Source: Calycina herbarum (Eukaryota > Ascomycota > Leotiomycetes > Helotiales > Pezizellaceae). From it: DNA of 64,000 nucleotides. A program made the position numbers and the translations under genes. The notes under the pieces are model-generated. The model was not told where the DNA came from. It was given only the letters and a program-made list of their open reading frames with translations, and did not search any database. The DNA is taken from contig LLEY01000061.1 in NCBI GenBank assembly GCA_001414485.1, positions 248,001 to 312,000 on the forward strand, in the 5' to 3' direction. Positions 9,848 through 21,768 of this stretch are shown piece by piece (position 1 is the stretch's first letter; each line of letters opens with the position of its first letter).

Positions 9848-12324
9848 CTACCAATCATTCTCCCCACTAACAAACTGCTTCGTCCCAATCCCCCCCATCC
9901 CCTCAAACCCCGTCATAAAATCCCCATAAATCGCAGAATTCGCATCCTCATTCCCCCTCCCCCCAACAACCCCCACCATACCCATCCCCATATCTCCCAT
10001 ATCCCCCAACCCCTCATTTCCAAAACCCATATCCATACCCACCATGTTCCCTCCCGTGCCCCCAATCCCCATACCCATGCCCATGCCTATATTTTGATCT
10101 CCCCCCTGCCATCCCGTCCCCCAAAACCCTTCATTCATCTCATTCCCCGTACTCATTGCCTCCAGTGTAAGCGAATTAGGCGAACTCTCCGTCGTACTCC
10201 CCCTCTCCTCCCGCTTCTTCTGAAGAAGCACCATCAAATCCCTAATAATATCTGGAACCTCAGTTACATAAGGAGCTCTCGCTACTTCTCTCGCTTCCCA
10301 AGCTTTGATTGTGAGATTCGCCATAGCCAACTGGATGGTCGAGACAGAATGTGTGATTTCCTTCCATTTATTGTAGCTACTTCCTACCCGTATACGACCA
10401 GATTCAATGAGAGCATCCCATGCGCGATCAGCGAGGGGACCGGTGGTACGGGTTCGCAGCGCGACGAGGAGGTAGACGTGTGCTGGAAATGGGAAGTTTT
10501 TGAAGATCATCCAGTGGAATTTTTCGAGGATGGGGGAGGTGGTCATTGCTTGGTGGGATTCTACCATCTCCAAGCTCAACTGGAAAATTCGTTCTTTTTC
10601 GGCGTCAGAGATTACTGCTGGACGCATGTAACTTGCTGGTTGTCTCCCTCCCAGTTTTGCGCGGAGGATTTGGGAATGTGTATTCAGGATTGCGAGTTTG
10701 TGGACGGGAATTTGGGGATCGCAGTATTTTAGGTACTTGGAATTGAGGGATTCCTCGAGGGCTTCCATTGCGCCCGAGGGGATGTCTACTATTCCCATTG
10801 GGGAACACATACTTTTGTGTTTTAAGAGGAATTTACCGACTTCGCACCGAGGGAGGACGAAGATCATCTCTGTTGCTCCTGGGTGTTCGGCGGGTGGCTC
10901 TCGCATGTCGGGAAAGAGGTCAGAGTCGTTTACGTTTAGAGGTAGGCGGGTGGTGCGGAGATGTTGGAGCATCGAGGGACCACTGCCGGAAAGTTCTCCT
11001 ACTCGCGAATCGAGGAAGACGATTTGCCACCAGAGACGACGACGCATTTCGGTTTCGAAAGGGGGGAGGGCGTAGGTTGTTCCGTCAAAGTTTAGACCCA
11101 TGCGTTGGCCTATGCGGATTGCTATTCCGGTTAGGCAGAAGAGGGCACGAGGGTCGACTGTGAAGTTAAGAGCTGAGTGCTGGAGTGATGTTAGCTGCGA
11201 ATAGTGGATAGGGGGTGGTTGTCAAGGGTAGAGGGGAGAGACAAACTAGGTACAAGACGTAACCTTGGAGGACGGGCATGTCTGCTGTTCGGAGGAAGCT
11301 TGCTCTGATGAGGGCTTGTCGACAGCCGTTTTGATATTTCTTTAGAAGAGGTTTTTTCTCTTCGCCAAACATTGCTTCGCATTCGTCGAAATTTAGGGAT
11401 GAAATTGCCATGGCGTAGATACCAAACATAAGCACATGCATACTTTTTGAAACCTTGCTAAGGTCTGCACTCGCATCCAAGACTTGCTGTTGAACTGTTG
11501 GAGCATGGAATAATTTGAGGAGAGGGTTGACATTGTCAAGAAATGTTTGCCATAATCGGAAGATTTGAACTGGTTGAGGATGAAGTATTGCGATATCTTC
11601 CACTGATGGTGCTGCAAATAATAGATCATCTGGATCACCTCCTATCTCATCATAGGTCTTGGTGATGGGGTCGTTGAACATTTCATCCTCAGATGAACCT
11701 TGAAGTAATTCTTCGGCATCTCGGAACTAGTGTATATTAGTATGCCACACAACACGAGAGAGTAAAATTTTAGCACCTACTTCTTCATTGACACCAGACC
11801 AGAAATTACTATCAACATCATCAGCATCAATCCCTCCAAAACAGGGTAAGAATACATACTTCTCAACATGCTTCAGAGACCTTCGAACCGACAATGATCT
11901 ACAACCAGCTTCAAGTTGTTGCATAGTAACCTTTGGATGATGTACTGGTTCCTTCAAAGGAGGTGGAGCTTCTTCTCGGTTAATTGCCTCCACATCGGCA
12001 CCATAGTTTCTCAGATGAGCCTCATACTTTCGTAGTCGTGCAAGCAGTTCCGCCTCGGGGAATCGTTTTTTCCGTCTTTTTGGAGGAACGTTGGATGCTG
12101 ATACACATTCTATTCGTGCTTTGGTGCAATTGGCGCAAGGGTCGTTTCTATCACACTTTACTTTACGTTGTTGACATAGTACACTGGGGCAGTGGATGAT
12201 TAGTAATTAGATGTGTTTGACATAGGGAGTGCGCTCGGCCAAGAATTGGGGGATGACTTTACCATGGATGTTTTCTTCGGATTTGTGCAATTTCTTTTGC
12301 CGAAGGGCTCTCGTTGTCGGACAT
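9848..12324 (-). CDS. Zn2Cys6 binuclear-cluster transcription factor with fungal TF domain
   Basis: Four exons, 12324-12263, 12183-11781, 11726-11247 and 11179-9848, join to 758 aa. Intron 1 splits the first zinc-binding Cys codon (TG|T). The joined cluster is CVLCQQRKVKCDRNDPCANC followed by TKARIEC, with all six Cys near residues 20-47. A basic linker PPKRRKKR follows, then the fungal-specific regulatory domain with LQGYVLYL, LTGIAIRIGQRMGL and the signature RRRLWWQIVFLDSR. The C-terminus is unusual: a Gly/Met-rich tract of GM dipeptides (10000-10090) and a Gly/Asn-rich tail, perhaps an activation region. It acts in the nucleus. The target genes are unknown; no obvious biosynthetic cluster adjoins it. 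Confidence 0.92.
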
Positions 12325-13890
12325 CGTGGGCTATACAACAGGATAAATCCAGGGGAACTACACGTCGCACGTGGCAAGTCGAACTCCTTGTTGGATGTTG
12401 TTGGGGGAGCACCTTGAATTACAACAGTCAGCTAAACCAATCGAAGCAGCAACAACACTGTAACACAGGACTTTGATGCCAATGGAAACGAAGGTAGTAT
12501 CTAAACATACAAAAGCAATAAAGCTACCCCTCTTCCAAGCGATTAACCGACAAGATGATAGGAGAGAATAACCTTATTCCGCAACCCAAGACAGTACACG
12601 AAAAAAGACCGCCTCTCCAACGGAAAAGTAAGTTGTCCGAGAGAAAACCAAAAAGATTATAAATGGCCACAACCAACCTCGACGCGTGGAGATACACCAA
12701 GACAATGGAAGCCTGTTGAATAAGAAGTGTGTCCAGAAAGTAATTGTCGGAAGAATCAAACGGCCGAGAGATGCAAAGTCCGGTCGGAAGTTAGATCTTT
12801 CCGAATCTATACCACTCTTGGCATGCGAGAGTGAGAGATCTTTCAGGTGTGCGAAAGATCAACCATGTATTAGAATCTGCGCCGTTAAATTGTATGATAT
12901 TGCAGCTTTCTGTTGAATGGAGTTTTGGATTCAGCTGTGCCGTTGGAGAAAATAGAAATGACCCGGCTTGCTGACGTACTACATAATAAAAACGAATTGT
13001 CATGTGACTGCTTTGGGACAAGAGCAGTACAAAGGTCGAGTTTCTATTGTTCTCAGAACTAAAGGGAGTTTTTCGTCATTGAAGCTGTATGAGCGATAGA
13101 GGTGTCTTTTTGTTCTTGACAAGCAAGGAAGAAGTGGATGTGATCGAGTGTCAACTAACACCGCGTGATATGATACTTGAACAATCTAAGAAATTGTAAC
13201 AAGGTGTTCTTTTCAAAGAGAGAAAGCAAGGCATGGGCTGACTAACATCCCCAATTCAGTTTGAGTAAGACCCTAAGGCCAGTTTCGTTTTCTACTTAAA
13301 GAAGAAATAAACCACGATGAAGTCGGGTCATCAATTGAGATTGCAGAAAATCTTCCCTTCAAACCTGGAACTGTTGTGAGCTGCACATCACTTGATATTG
13401 ACTCACATAATTGATTCAAGGCATCGAAAAAAGAAGAGGCTAGATACCGAGAGTCTAGATACAGAGAGTCTAGATACAGAGTAGCAAACCACAAATGCGA
13501 TACTAATTTATATTCATCACGTGTAGAGGAATGGCTGACGAATGGAGCAAGTTGATTCGGAGAGTGCGAAGAATGGACCCACTTTTTTCGTGTTCCCTAT
13601 CCTATCCGCATGAACTGTGGTTAGGTTGCTGTTCGACCATCGTCGACGCCCTCATCTGCCAACATAGAAATCGCAAGCTCGCGATATCAAAATTCATCTC
13701 AGCAAGTCAACCGCCGTCATCGGATCGCGATCCCTTGAGACCTTTGCTGTTCTTGAGGCTCCGCTTCCCCCTGGACGAGTGCGCTGCGCAACGCAACCAC
13801 ACAGACTCTGTCTGTCCTTTACCAAGTCGACCCGACCCACCTTGAAACAACTAACAGGCCACTCCCCTTGCCGTATCTCGGCCATCAAAC
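12325..13890. other. Divergent promoter region between the Zn-cluster gene and the YTP1-like gene
   Basis: These 1.57 kb separate two divergently transcribed genes, so both promoters lie here. Short frames (12686-12916, 13531-13845) have no family resemblance. A CT/CA-rich stretch just before 13891 resembles a fungal core promoter and 5' UTR. A short tandem repeat is listed separately. Confidence 0.5.
13441..13481. repeat. 15-bp tandem repeat (2.7 units)
   Basis: The unit TAGATACMGAGAGTC (M is A or C) occurs at 13441 and 13456, with a partial unit from 13471. It lies in the shared promoter region. Confidence 0.85.
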
Positions 13891-15489
13891 ATGGCGCCCT
13901 CCCAAAGTCGTGCCATATCCTTCCGCACCATTGGCATTGTTACCGCGACCATACTATCTTCTGCTCCAGCTGCAGTAACAGCACACGGCGGCCACGGCAT
14001 GTCTGAAAAGGTTCAAGAAGGAGAGGCTGCTTCGCCAGACCCAATGGTATGTTTATGTTGGCGGAAGACGCCTCGGAGTTGCGGATGGGATGGTGGTGTT
14101 GACTGAATAATGTAGGACTCGATATTATGGATTCACATCCTACTGATGATGCTGGCTTTTGGCATCATCTTCCCAACTGGAATGGTTCTTGGGGTATGTA
14201 GCAATCTCCCCGCCACTACCGGAACATTTCTAATCGCAAGAGTAGATGACGAAGAATCGATTCCATGTGCCGGTGCAAGTAATGGGGACGGTAATCGCGG
14301 TATTGGCATACTTTTTAGGACACCTACACAAAGGAAAGGCATTCTCGAAGAACGTTCACGCCGGCTTCGCCAACTGGTTGATGCTCATGCTAGCCGTCCA
14401 AGTCACATTTGGCATCTATCTTAAATTTCACATCACAAAGGGGTTCCACGGGAAAATTAGAAAGGTGGCGGTTCATGGCCACGGGATTGTCGGAAAGGCC
14501 ATGCCAGTGGTAGCTTGGACACAAATGCTGTTTGGAGGTATTACGGCCTTGGGATTCTGCAGGGACGACCATTTGGGACAATGCCTTGCCCATTTCATCA
14601 TGGGAAGTGCTTTTATCGCATACGGTATCCTTCTTACCGTGGTTATGTTGGTTGGGCAGCATTGGTTGGAGAGAACCGGACGGTCGCAAGAATTCTTCGA
14701 TTCAGCAATTATCGCCGCCTGGGGTTGCGTAAACACCTTCACCGAACACAGATGGGGTGGGGCTTGGGTCGCCAATGATATTCAGCATACCACTATGGGA
14801 GTTATTTGGTGGGCCGCAGGTCTGGCAGGTGTTTGGTTGAGCAGAAAGAGGGATGGAACACCAAAACGGAACTTCATCCCCGGATTTGTTATTTTCCTGA
14901 CTGGTTGGGCAATGTCGGGTCATCCACAACATCTGCCACTCAGTACAATGGTTCATACCGTTTTCGGATACACCTTGATGGCTGCAGGAATTACCAGAAT
15001 TATTGAGGTTGCATTTGTCTTGAAAGACAAGAATACCATTTCCGAGGACGGAGATGCTAACAGCTTCCAATATATCCCTCCATTCGTAAGTTTTCTGTAC
15101 CAACACAAGTTGGAAATTACTGACAGATCTAGCTTTTATACGCTTCTGGCTTTCTTTTCATGGGAGCCACCGAAGAACAGATGAAACTCATCTCCGATGC
15201 TGGCATAACACATGTTTCTTATGTCCTTGTTTTATACAGTTTCTCCTTCCTCATATTCCTCTTCACGAATATGCTCCTCCACCTTTACGCGGTAAACTCG
15301 GCCCCAGCAGTTCCACCGAAAGACGGCGATGCGCCACCCAGAGCCCCTAGAATGAATGGACACATACATTCGGATTCAAGGCAGATTAGGGATGCAGAGG
15401 AGTTCGAATTAGCGGGGTTAATGAGCGATGACGAAAACCCAGAAAGTCCCAGTACGCTAGGAAAAAACAATGAGGGAAGGGTCGATTAG
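13891..15489 (+). CDS. YTP1-like multi-pass membrane protein (DUF2427 plus Ytp1 domain)
   Basis: Four exons, 13891-14046, 14116-14193, 14246-15085 and 15133-15489, give 476 aa. A signal-like N-terminus leads into a His/Gly stretch (AHGGHGM), then hydrophobic helices with ILWIHILLMMLAFGIIFPTG and HVPVQVMGTVIAVLAYFLGH, as in the DUF2427 half. After a basic loop, the Ytp1 half has FMGSAFIAYGILL, WGCVNTFTEHRWG, QHTTMGVIWWAAG and HTVFGYTLMAAGITRI, rich in His and Trp. About ten membrane segments are expected. The tail (last ~60 aa) is Pro-rich then acidic and probably cytosolic. Relatives are uncharacterised; the repeated His residues in helices recall cytochrome b561-type proteins, but that is inference. 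Splicing restores GMVLGMTKNRFHVPVQ across intron 2. Confidence 0.88.
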
Positions 15490-15988
15490 GCATTTTAGGC
15501 GTGGGACCAATAGATGGGGTTTTGAGTCATTTCTTTTTAGTTGGAATCATTGCATGGCGTGGGCGTTTGGAATTTTTGGAAAATTAATACATTGTAAGAA
15601 TTTACACTTCAAAACATTTTTCTTCGTGTAACCTGTTGGGATTTACTTTCTTGCTACCCTCTCCACTAGTTGGCTAGCTTGCAGGAGCTGTCTTGAAAGT
15701 CCGGGGAGTACAATGTGTCCGATTGGGAAGGATATATCAATTTCAAGTGACGCGGATGAGGGTAACGATGCCTCTGTACAACCAGTTCAGACGGTAACCA
15801 CTAGTTGGGCCAACGGTCTCCATTAGTGCCTATTCAACAATTGCAACGCAACAATTATTGGTGCTTGCACTTGCCAATTCTTGCGCTAATGGATTGAAAA
15901 GAAATCGAAATTCTCATTTCCGTCCCTTTCCTTCCTTTCCTCTTTCCATTCAGTACAATCCCTCGATTTCGAACTTGCCTCAAGAAAC
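15490..15988. other. Intergenic, same-strand spacer
   Basis: This is the 3' flank of the YTP1-like gene and the promoter of the next secreted-protein gene. A CT-rich run at 15920-15955 precedes the start codon. Nothing else was seen. Confidence 0.5.
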
Positions 15989-16966
15989 ATGCAAATTTCA
16001 CTCGCCCCAACACTTGGCTTCGTTGCTGCCATCAGCGGCGTCACAGCAAGAGTTCCTAAGCATAAGGATGATGGTAGTTCGTCTACGGTTTACTCTGCTA
16101 CTTCGACCAGGGTCTATTCTTCTTCGCGCACTGGAAAGGATGGGAAGACCACTGTCACCTCCGCTTCGAGCTCGTCTTTGACTCGCACGACGACTACTGT
16201 GGTTGTTATCAGTACTTCTACGACTACCGTTTCTGGTTCGTCTTTGATTCAGGGTACGACTACGATGGGTTCTGCTACTACGACTACTCCTGTATGTATC
16301 CTCCTTCCTCCCGTGCAATCACCTTTTGCTAATGACCGTTGGACAGGTCGACTGCGCTACCCCTATTGTCAATTCTGGATTCGAGTATACGTCTATGGTC
16401 CAATGGAAGCGACAATATCCTAACCCTGAGACTCCGTATGATTTCAAGGTTACGAGTGATGTCACTGCTCCTCATACCGGAAATCAATCTGCTTCTATCA
16501 TGTATACCAAGGGAGCTATTGGGTATGAGACTTGGTTTAATCAGTTTATCTCGTTTTGTCCTAATACGCTTTATAATTTCCGATCTGTAAGTTTTCCCCT
16601 TCTTTCCTGTGCGATCGCCTATTCCATCCGTCACCCTGCCACATCACAATCCTTCCGCGCACGCGATCGCAAGCAAGCTAACAATATACATTGCAGTTCA
16701 CCAAGGTTTCCAAGGAAGGAACAGGCTGCTCAGTCTCCTACTCAATCGGCGACCGCAATGGTACCCTCCTCGCTGGTTTGGTTGGTCATTCCTCTCAGGA
16801 TTTAATGACCGAGTGGCTTGGTGGAAGTGCTACTTATCGTTCGGGTATGGGGGTTGATGCTGTGAAGGCTGCTATTGATGTTAGAGTTAGTTGTTATGGG
16901 AGGGCGACTGAGGATCGGGCTTGGTATTTTGATGATGTTAGTTTGGTTGCTGCTAAGCATACTTAG
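15989..16966 (+). CDS. Secreted protein with Ser/Thr-rich linker and CBM-like beta-sandwich domain
   Basis: Three exons, 15989-16291, 16347-16586 and 16697-16966, join in phase 0 to 270 aa. The N-terminus MQISLAPTLGFVAAISGVTA reads as a signal peptide. Residues ~30-100 are a Ser/Thr-rich, probably O-glycosylated tract. From residue ~102 the protein reads CATPIVNSGFEYTSMVQW, a start pattern shared with CenC-type carbohydrate-binding modules. The end has RVSCYGRATEDRAWYFDDV, with the 'YFDDVSL' ending typical of that fold. It is probably exported and cell-wall associated. The ligand is not predictable. The CBM call rests on pattern resemblance only. Confidence 0.75.
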
Positions 16967-18333
16967 ATTGAAGGGGACGAGGGAGGGAGAAATTAGCATT
17001 TGAGGGGATGTTTGCATGGGAGTGGGAAGGAGGAAGGAGACACTTAGTGTCTGGTCTCCTGTTTGGATCGAAGGCTTTTTTTCCTTTCGGTTTCCTTGGA
17101 GTTTTAGGTTCTTCTGGGATGAGTTTTACTGGATTATGGAAGGCATCTTTTCATAGAGTAATAAATTATATATTCTTTGCTCTGGTGTACTTTATTCGCT
17201 AATTGTGATATTAACTAATTATGTTACTACTTAATAGTATTAAGTAATAAGTCCAGTAAATTCAACTATTGAATAATCTGTAGACAGAACTAATCAATGT
17301 TGTATCTGGTGAATAAAGCATACTATCTTGGGCAAGCACTTGGAGTGGATTCGCTTAACATTTTCACACGTGATGCGCAAGACAAAACCCTTGTCAGACA
17401 AACCATCACGATCTTTTTGTCTTACTCCATCACAGAGATCACGAGTCCCAACAGAGGCTGAGCCCACACCTCATGAAAATGGTGGGTGTCACAATCTGGT
17501 TTTGGTTCTCACTGGTTGGTCATGCGAAGGAGGATGCTGATACGTTGGATATGGCATTTTTTCTTTGTGTGACCCAGATGCCTCAGTGAAGTCCCTGATT
17601 CACTACTGAAGTTCGCACAAATTGGGGTTGTTCTGTTCCTTGATTCTTGGTTTTAGGCTTTTCTTGGGAATGTTGGGGAGGCAGTGATGCCAGGATGTCA
17701 GCCAGTGATGTTGGAGTTCAGCTTGGGGATGCTGATAAGGTATCGTGACCGTATTTACGAGGCGTTGATGTAATCCCTTTTCCAGTTTCCACATATTGGA
17801 GGCATGGTTCGCAGATGATGAGATCTCTTGTTCTGATATTTTGGGGCATTTTTTTACCTTTTTTCTCGAAGAATGCTGGGCGGCAGCGATTTCAGGTATT
17901 TGGGGAGGGGTCATAATACCTTGGGAGGGTCATGTACTTGCCTGAGATGTTGGAGTTCAGCTCGAGGGTGCTGATGGGGGGTCATGACCATATTTACGAG
18001 GCTTCGAAGTTGGTTTTCTTTTCTGAGGATGCAAAGGTCGTAATGCTGATCATTTCTCGAGAGGCTGGTGGAGGCGTTTGTGGGTGTTTGACAAAAAGAG
18101 GTGAATATCTTTTTTGATTTCCTCTTCTTTCACTTCGCGAATATTTGTCGATTTGATTTGCCTCTTTTTGAAATTACCCAATTTTGTTTGTGGTGGACTT
18201 CGATCGTTTTGCCACATATATTTTTCGATTCCCTGCTTCTGCATCTTTTTGTCTTTTAAGATAGACATAGGTATTGTCTGCCAACGCATTTGTCTTGAAA
18301 GTCAGGCGATCCACCAGCACAATACGAGGCAAG
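16967..18333. other. Intergenic, 1.37 kb, with a diverged duplication
   Basis: This lies between two + strand genes. It carries an AT-rich patch (17160-17290) and a diverged tandem duplication (listed separately). No long frame has family features. Confidence 0.5.
17690..18005. repeat. Diverged tandem duplication of about 85 bases
   Basis: The stretch 17700-17770 (GATGTTGGAGTTCAGCTTGG, then GGATGCTGATAAGG and CGTATTTACGAGGC) recurs at 17945-18003 (GATGTTGGAGTTCAGCTCGA, then GGTGCTGATGGGG and CATATTTACGAGGC). Flanking sequence upstream of each copy is also related, so the duplicated unit may be about 240 bases. Confidence 0.7.
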
Positions 18334-19238
18334 ATGGGCAAGATGAGGAGGTCGGATCCAGACTATCATAAGAGAAGATTTTCTTTGAGAGATCTCTTTA
18401 CTATGCACTCTCCATCTAGAAAGCAACACGTTCATCGGAGATCGCATTCTCATTCCCATTCTCACTCTCATCATCCGAGTCATCATCACCATCATCATTC
18501 TCATTCGGGTTCGAGTAGAAGAAACTCGCATTTACCAAGAGGAGTTCCGATCTCGTCTTACAATTACAATTATCCTTCGAGTTATACCCCGGCTGGTTTG
18601 TTTCCCTGACCCCAAATCCCGGATTCCACAAACAAGAAGAACAAACTAACAAACAAACAATAGATTACTACGCCCAAGACCAACCCACCTACTCAACACC
18701 CTACACCTACCAGCCAACTTACTCAACACCGCAAACCTACGAACCAGCCTATAACCCCACTCCCTCCCGTCACGGTCGCACAAACCTCAACACCCTCCCC
18801 CCGGAATTGAAACACCAAATCCACACAATTCTCGACCCCGTTTCCTCAACTTGTCTCGGTCTCTCCTCGAAATCCTACTATCCAATCCATCGCTCCCATC
18901 ACCCAAGAACTTCTCTTTTCACCATGGCTGAGCCTGAACCTTCCCGCCACCACTCGTCTTCCCGCAGACATTCTAAATCCTCGCATTCACATCCTCTCTA
19001 TATTTATTTAAATAGAGATGCGAATTCCGTCTATGCACCCAGAGATAAGGTACTTGATCCTAGGACTGAGAAGTATGTTGATAAGGAGAGGTATGCGGAG
19101 ATGGAACGGAAGAGGGATGCTAGGGGTGAACGATATCTTTGGGAGGAGGGTAGGGACGAGAGGGAGAGGGAGTTGAGACGTGTTTGGGGAAGGGAGGGGA
19201 AGTTGGGAAGGAGGAGGGGTAGGGGATGGATTTGGTAG
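18334..19238 (+). CDS. His/Ser-rich protein with F-box-like motif
   Basis: Two exons, 18334-18595 and 18664-19238, joined by a 68-nt GT-AG intron, give 278 aa. The start MGKMRRSDPDYHKRR is basic. Residues ~35-60 form a striking His/Ser tract (SHSHSHSHHPSHHHHHHSHS). A Tyr/Pro-rich tract with repeated YSTP and QTY-type motifs spans the exon junction. The motif LPPELKHQIHTILDPVSSTC followed by LGLSSKSYYPI (near residues 145-175) resembles a short F-box. The C-terminal ~70 residues are highly charged (YLWEEGRDERERELRRVWG). Function is unknown; substrate adaptor or metal-binding roles are both possible. Confidence 0.8.
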
Positions 19239-19623
19239 TTGAATTGTTTCGGAGTTTCGATGATGCCTTAGAGGGGGAATTAGAGGCTTGGAGGTGTTGC
19301 TTTAGGTGTTTGGGAGTTCACTTGCATTGAAAGGTCTGGATTTTTAGATTTTTGGTGTCGTGTTTGTTTGGGAGTGGTTTTATGTGGGGATTATTTGCAC
19401 ACGGAATTTGGTCTACTTACAGCGGGTTTGCATCTTTGGAGTTTTTGATTTGGGAATTTACAGGGGTTGTATTTCGATTTGGATTTGATATGCACAGTGG
19501 AGTGGAGTTGAAGTTGGCATATGTTTACCATTTTTGTATCACATTAGCAAAGCTGGTACTTGCTCGCCTACGTGCGCTACTTAGGTTGAGACTTCTACTG
19601 AAATTTGGGTCAATAAGATATTA

Positions 19624-20321
19624 GAGAGTTTTTAACCGAGGTATTCTGTTTACACGGCGCTGTTCCTACTTCCGATACAACGCTTTCTAGCAATGTGCTA
19701 TTGTCACGCGGACCGATAAGTACCGATGGTACATGTGGAGGTGCGGATGCCATTACATGCACTGGCAGCACATTTGGAATTTGTTGCTCAGGTTTTGGAT
19801 TCTGTGGTAGTACAGCAACTCATTGTGGAACCAGTCTCGGTTGTCAACCAGCTTTCGGAAGATGTGCCACTACCACAATTTCACCCGATGGGTCTTGTGG
19901 AGGAACAATTGGATTTACCTGCACGGGCTCCACGTTTGGTACGTTCTTCTACTAAACTTTATCCTAGTAGGCCGTAGCAATGATATACTGACTGGGCCAC
20001 TGAAAAATAGGCACCTGTTGCTCGTCCAGCGGGTTTTGCGGAACTTCAGTTGGCTTTTGTGCTCAAGGCTGTCAACCCACTGCTGGAGCGTGCACAACTG
20101 GCGCGGTACCCTCTCTTACAGGGGAGTGCGGTGCAACCAATGGAAACTTCACTTGTGCTGGAGGACCTCAAAATGGGAAATGTTGCTCATCGAGCGGGTT
20201 CTGGTAAGTCTTTGCTGTATTAACATTTTGGTTCGGTATTTTACTAAAATTACGAATTAGTGGTACAACATCTGGATACTGTGGAACTGGTTGCCAGAGT
20301 AGCTATGGAAGCTGTACTTGA
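19624..20321 (+). CDS. Multi-hevein (chitin-binding type 1) protein, 5' end not found
   Basis: Recognisable exons are 19624?-19938, 20021-20203 and 20261-20321. Splicing restores the repeated chitin-binding pattern: GTCGGADAITCTGSTFGICC with SGFGFCG; GSCGGTIGFTCTGSTFGTCC with SSSGFCG; GECGATNGNFTCAGGPQNGK with CCSSSGFCG. Three hevein-like domains of about 45 residues each end at a TGA after YGSCT. Introns fall at matching places inside domains 2 and 3, so the domains probably arose by duplication with their introns. No ATG lies in the open frame upstream of the first domain (open from 19624), so a signal-peptide exon upstream is missing from my reading, or the gene is 5' truncated. Such proteins are usually secreted and bind chitin oligomers. 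Confidence 0.75.
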
Positions 20322-20446
20322 GCATGAAGAACATATGGCGGCGTGGAAAATGGCCCCAACCTATGTTAAATTCATTCAAAATTCCGCAAACAGCCAAGTA
20401 CAAGTGTAGTTGTATTTTGTGAAAGCGAACCGGCGACGGTCGGTCC

Positions 20447-21233
20447 CTAGTCCTCCCAGATTTCCGAATAGCCCTCCGTATATCCCTCAATGTAATCAAC
20501 CAAGTTACCATAAACATCGATCTGATCAAAAGAGTATGTAATAACATACATCCATCCAATTTCTTTGAACTCGCTATAATTTGGATCTCCCGTACATTTT
20601 CCATATACAACATGCGACGCGCCCTCGTGCCCGGACCCACCTGTTTGAAACCCTACAAGAAGCTCCCATCCATCTTCCAGCAGCAAACCAGTTGACCGTG
20701 ATAGGTCCTCTGCAGGTTTGCCTTCGGCAACAACGGCCACAAGAGCTGTCACTATGGTGGTTTCTTGCAACATTGGGAATCCAGGTCCCACGATCCCGCC
20801 AGTCAGAGTTGCGAGAATTTTTATCTCTTCGGGAATTGCGATTGGGCGGTAACTCTCAGCAATGAGCTGATTCAGTGACAGTTCAAGTTTGGTGAATACT
20901 CTGGTCTGAAGTTCATGGTCCTCAATTGGTGTTGTGCCATCAGGAATGTGCTTGTAAATATCAGACACCTTGTGAAGATCTGCCTGAAGAGCTCGCAAGG
21001 CGGGACCACCACCCCATAAGTGGTAGAGGATAGTGGATATATCTCTGGGCTTACCACTTTCTTTGTCGATATGACACTTTGATATTTCACTATCGAGAAT
21101 TTGTTTGTTGTTCTGCCACATTTTCTCACGATAGCGGGTAAGGCAGGCAAATATTTTCTCTCTTGAAACATCTGTTTCGATGTTAGCACTCACATCGAAA
21201 CATCTTTCAAGAAACTAGCATACCGTTATCCAT
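20447..21233 (-). CDS. Uncharacterised fungal protein
   Basis: The main exon 21171-20447 encodes about 240 aa from VSREKIFACLTRYREK to YSEIWED. The frame has no good ATG of its own. A 10-nt first exon (21233-21224, M-D-N-D) with a 52-nt GT-AG intron supplies one; this tiny exon is inference. The sequence has a helical first half and a second half with VGPGFPMLQETTIVTALVAV and TGGSGHEGASHVVYG, suggesting a globular cytosolic protein. I do not recognise the family. It converges with the hevein gene, leaving only 125 bases between stops. Confidence 0.6.
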
Positions 21234-21768
21234 TTCTTTTGTTGGATAGCTATGCGTAGACGACAAGAAGTTGTGTAAGTTGATATTACTGGCAGTTCGT
21301 ACTTTGGGAGACGGTTATGGATTGCAAAGGTAAGGCCGCAAAGTATGATGAGATAACTTTGACCTGGAGAGAGCGTTGGCGGGATTATTTTCCTTCCAGA
21401 AAGATGATCCACACAACTAGCCACGGTGGGGCGGCGCTTACCTCATGCATCAACCTCGGCTAATTCCAGGGGAGACGGCAGCCAAGAACTTATCACGTAC
21501 AATTATTTCCTCACGATTTTGCTCCATACCACCTAGCTTCCAAGGAAAGACAGCCGAGCTGTGGATTACTCCGTCAGGATTCAAAGACCTACAACCAGAT
21601 TGTCGGGTTGGCCACCTCAGCCCACACATTTCTACCCCAGAAACTACGTGATAGCGGGCCGATACAATTTGTGGCATTTTTGCCATCGCAATTTTTTTTA
21701 AAAGTACGGGCATTTTAATTTCTAAACGAAGTGACTTTTTCTTGATCTCAATCTCCCTGGGCACCTTC
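21234..21768. other. Divergent promoter region
   Basis: This lies between the unknown - strand gene and the + strand mannosyltransferase-like locus. A short frame at 21215-21424 on - has no recognisable feature. Nothing else was seen. Confidence 0.45.

Noticed and set aside
10094..10732. 212-codon + strand frame
   Set aside because: It is the antisense of the Zn-cluster gene's last exon, which has clear family motifs and splice structure; this frame has none.
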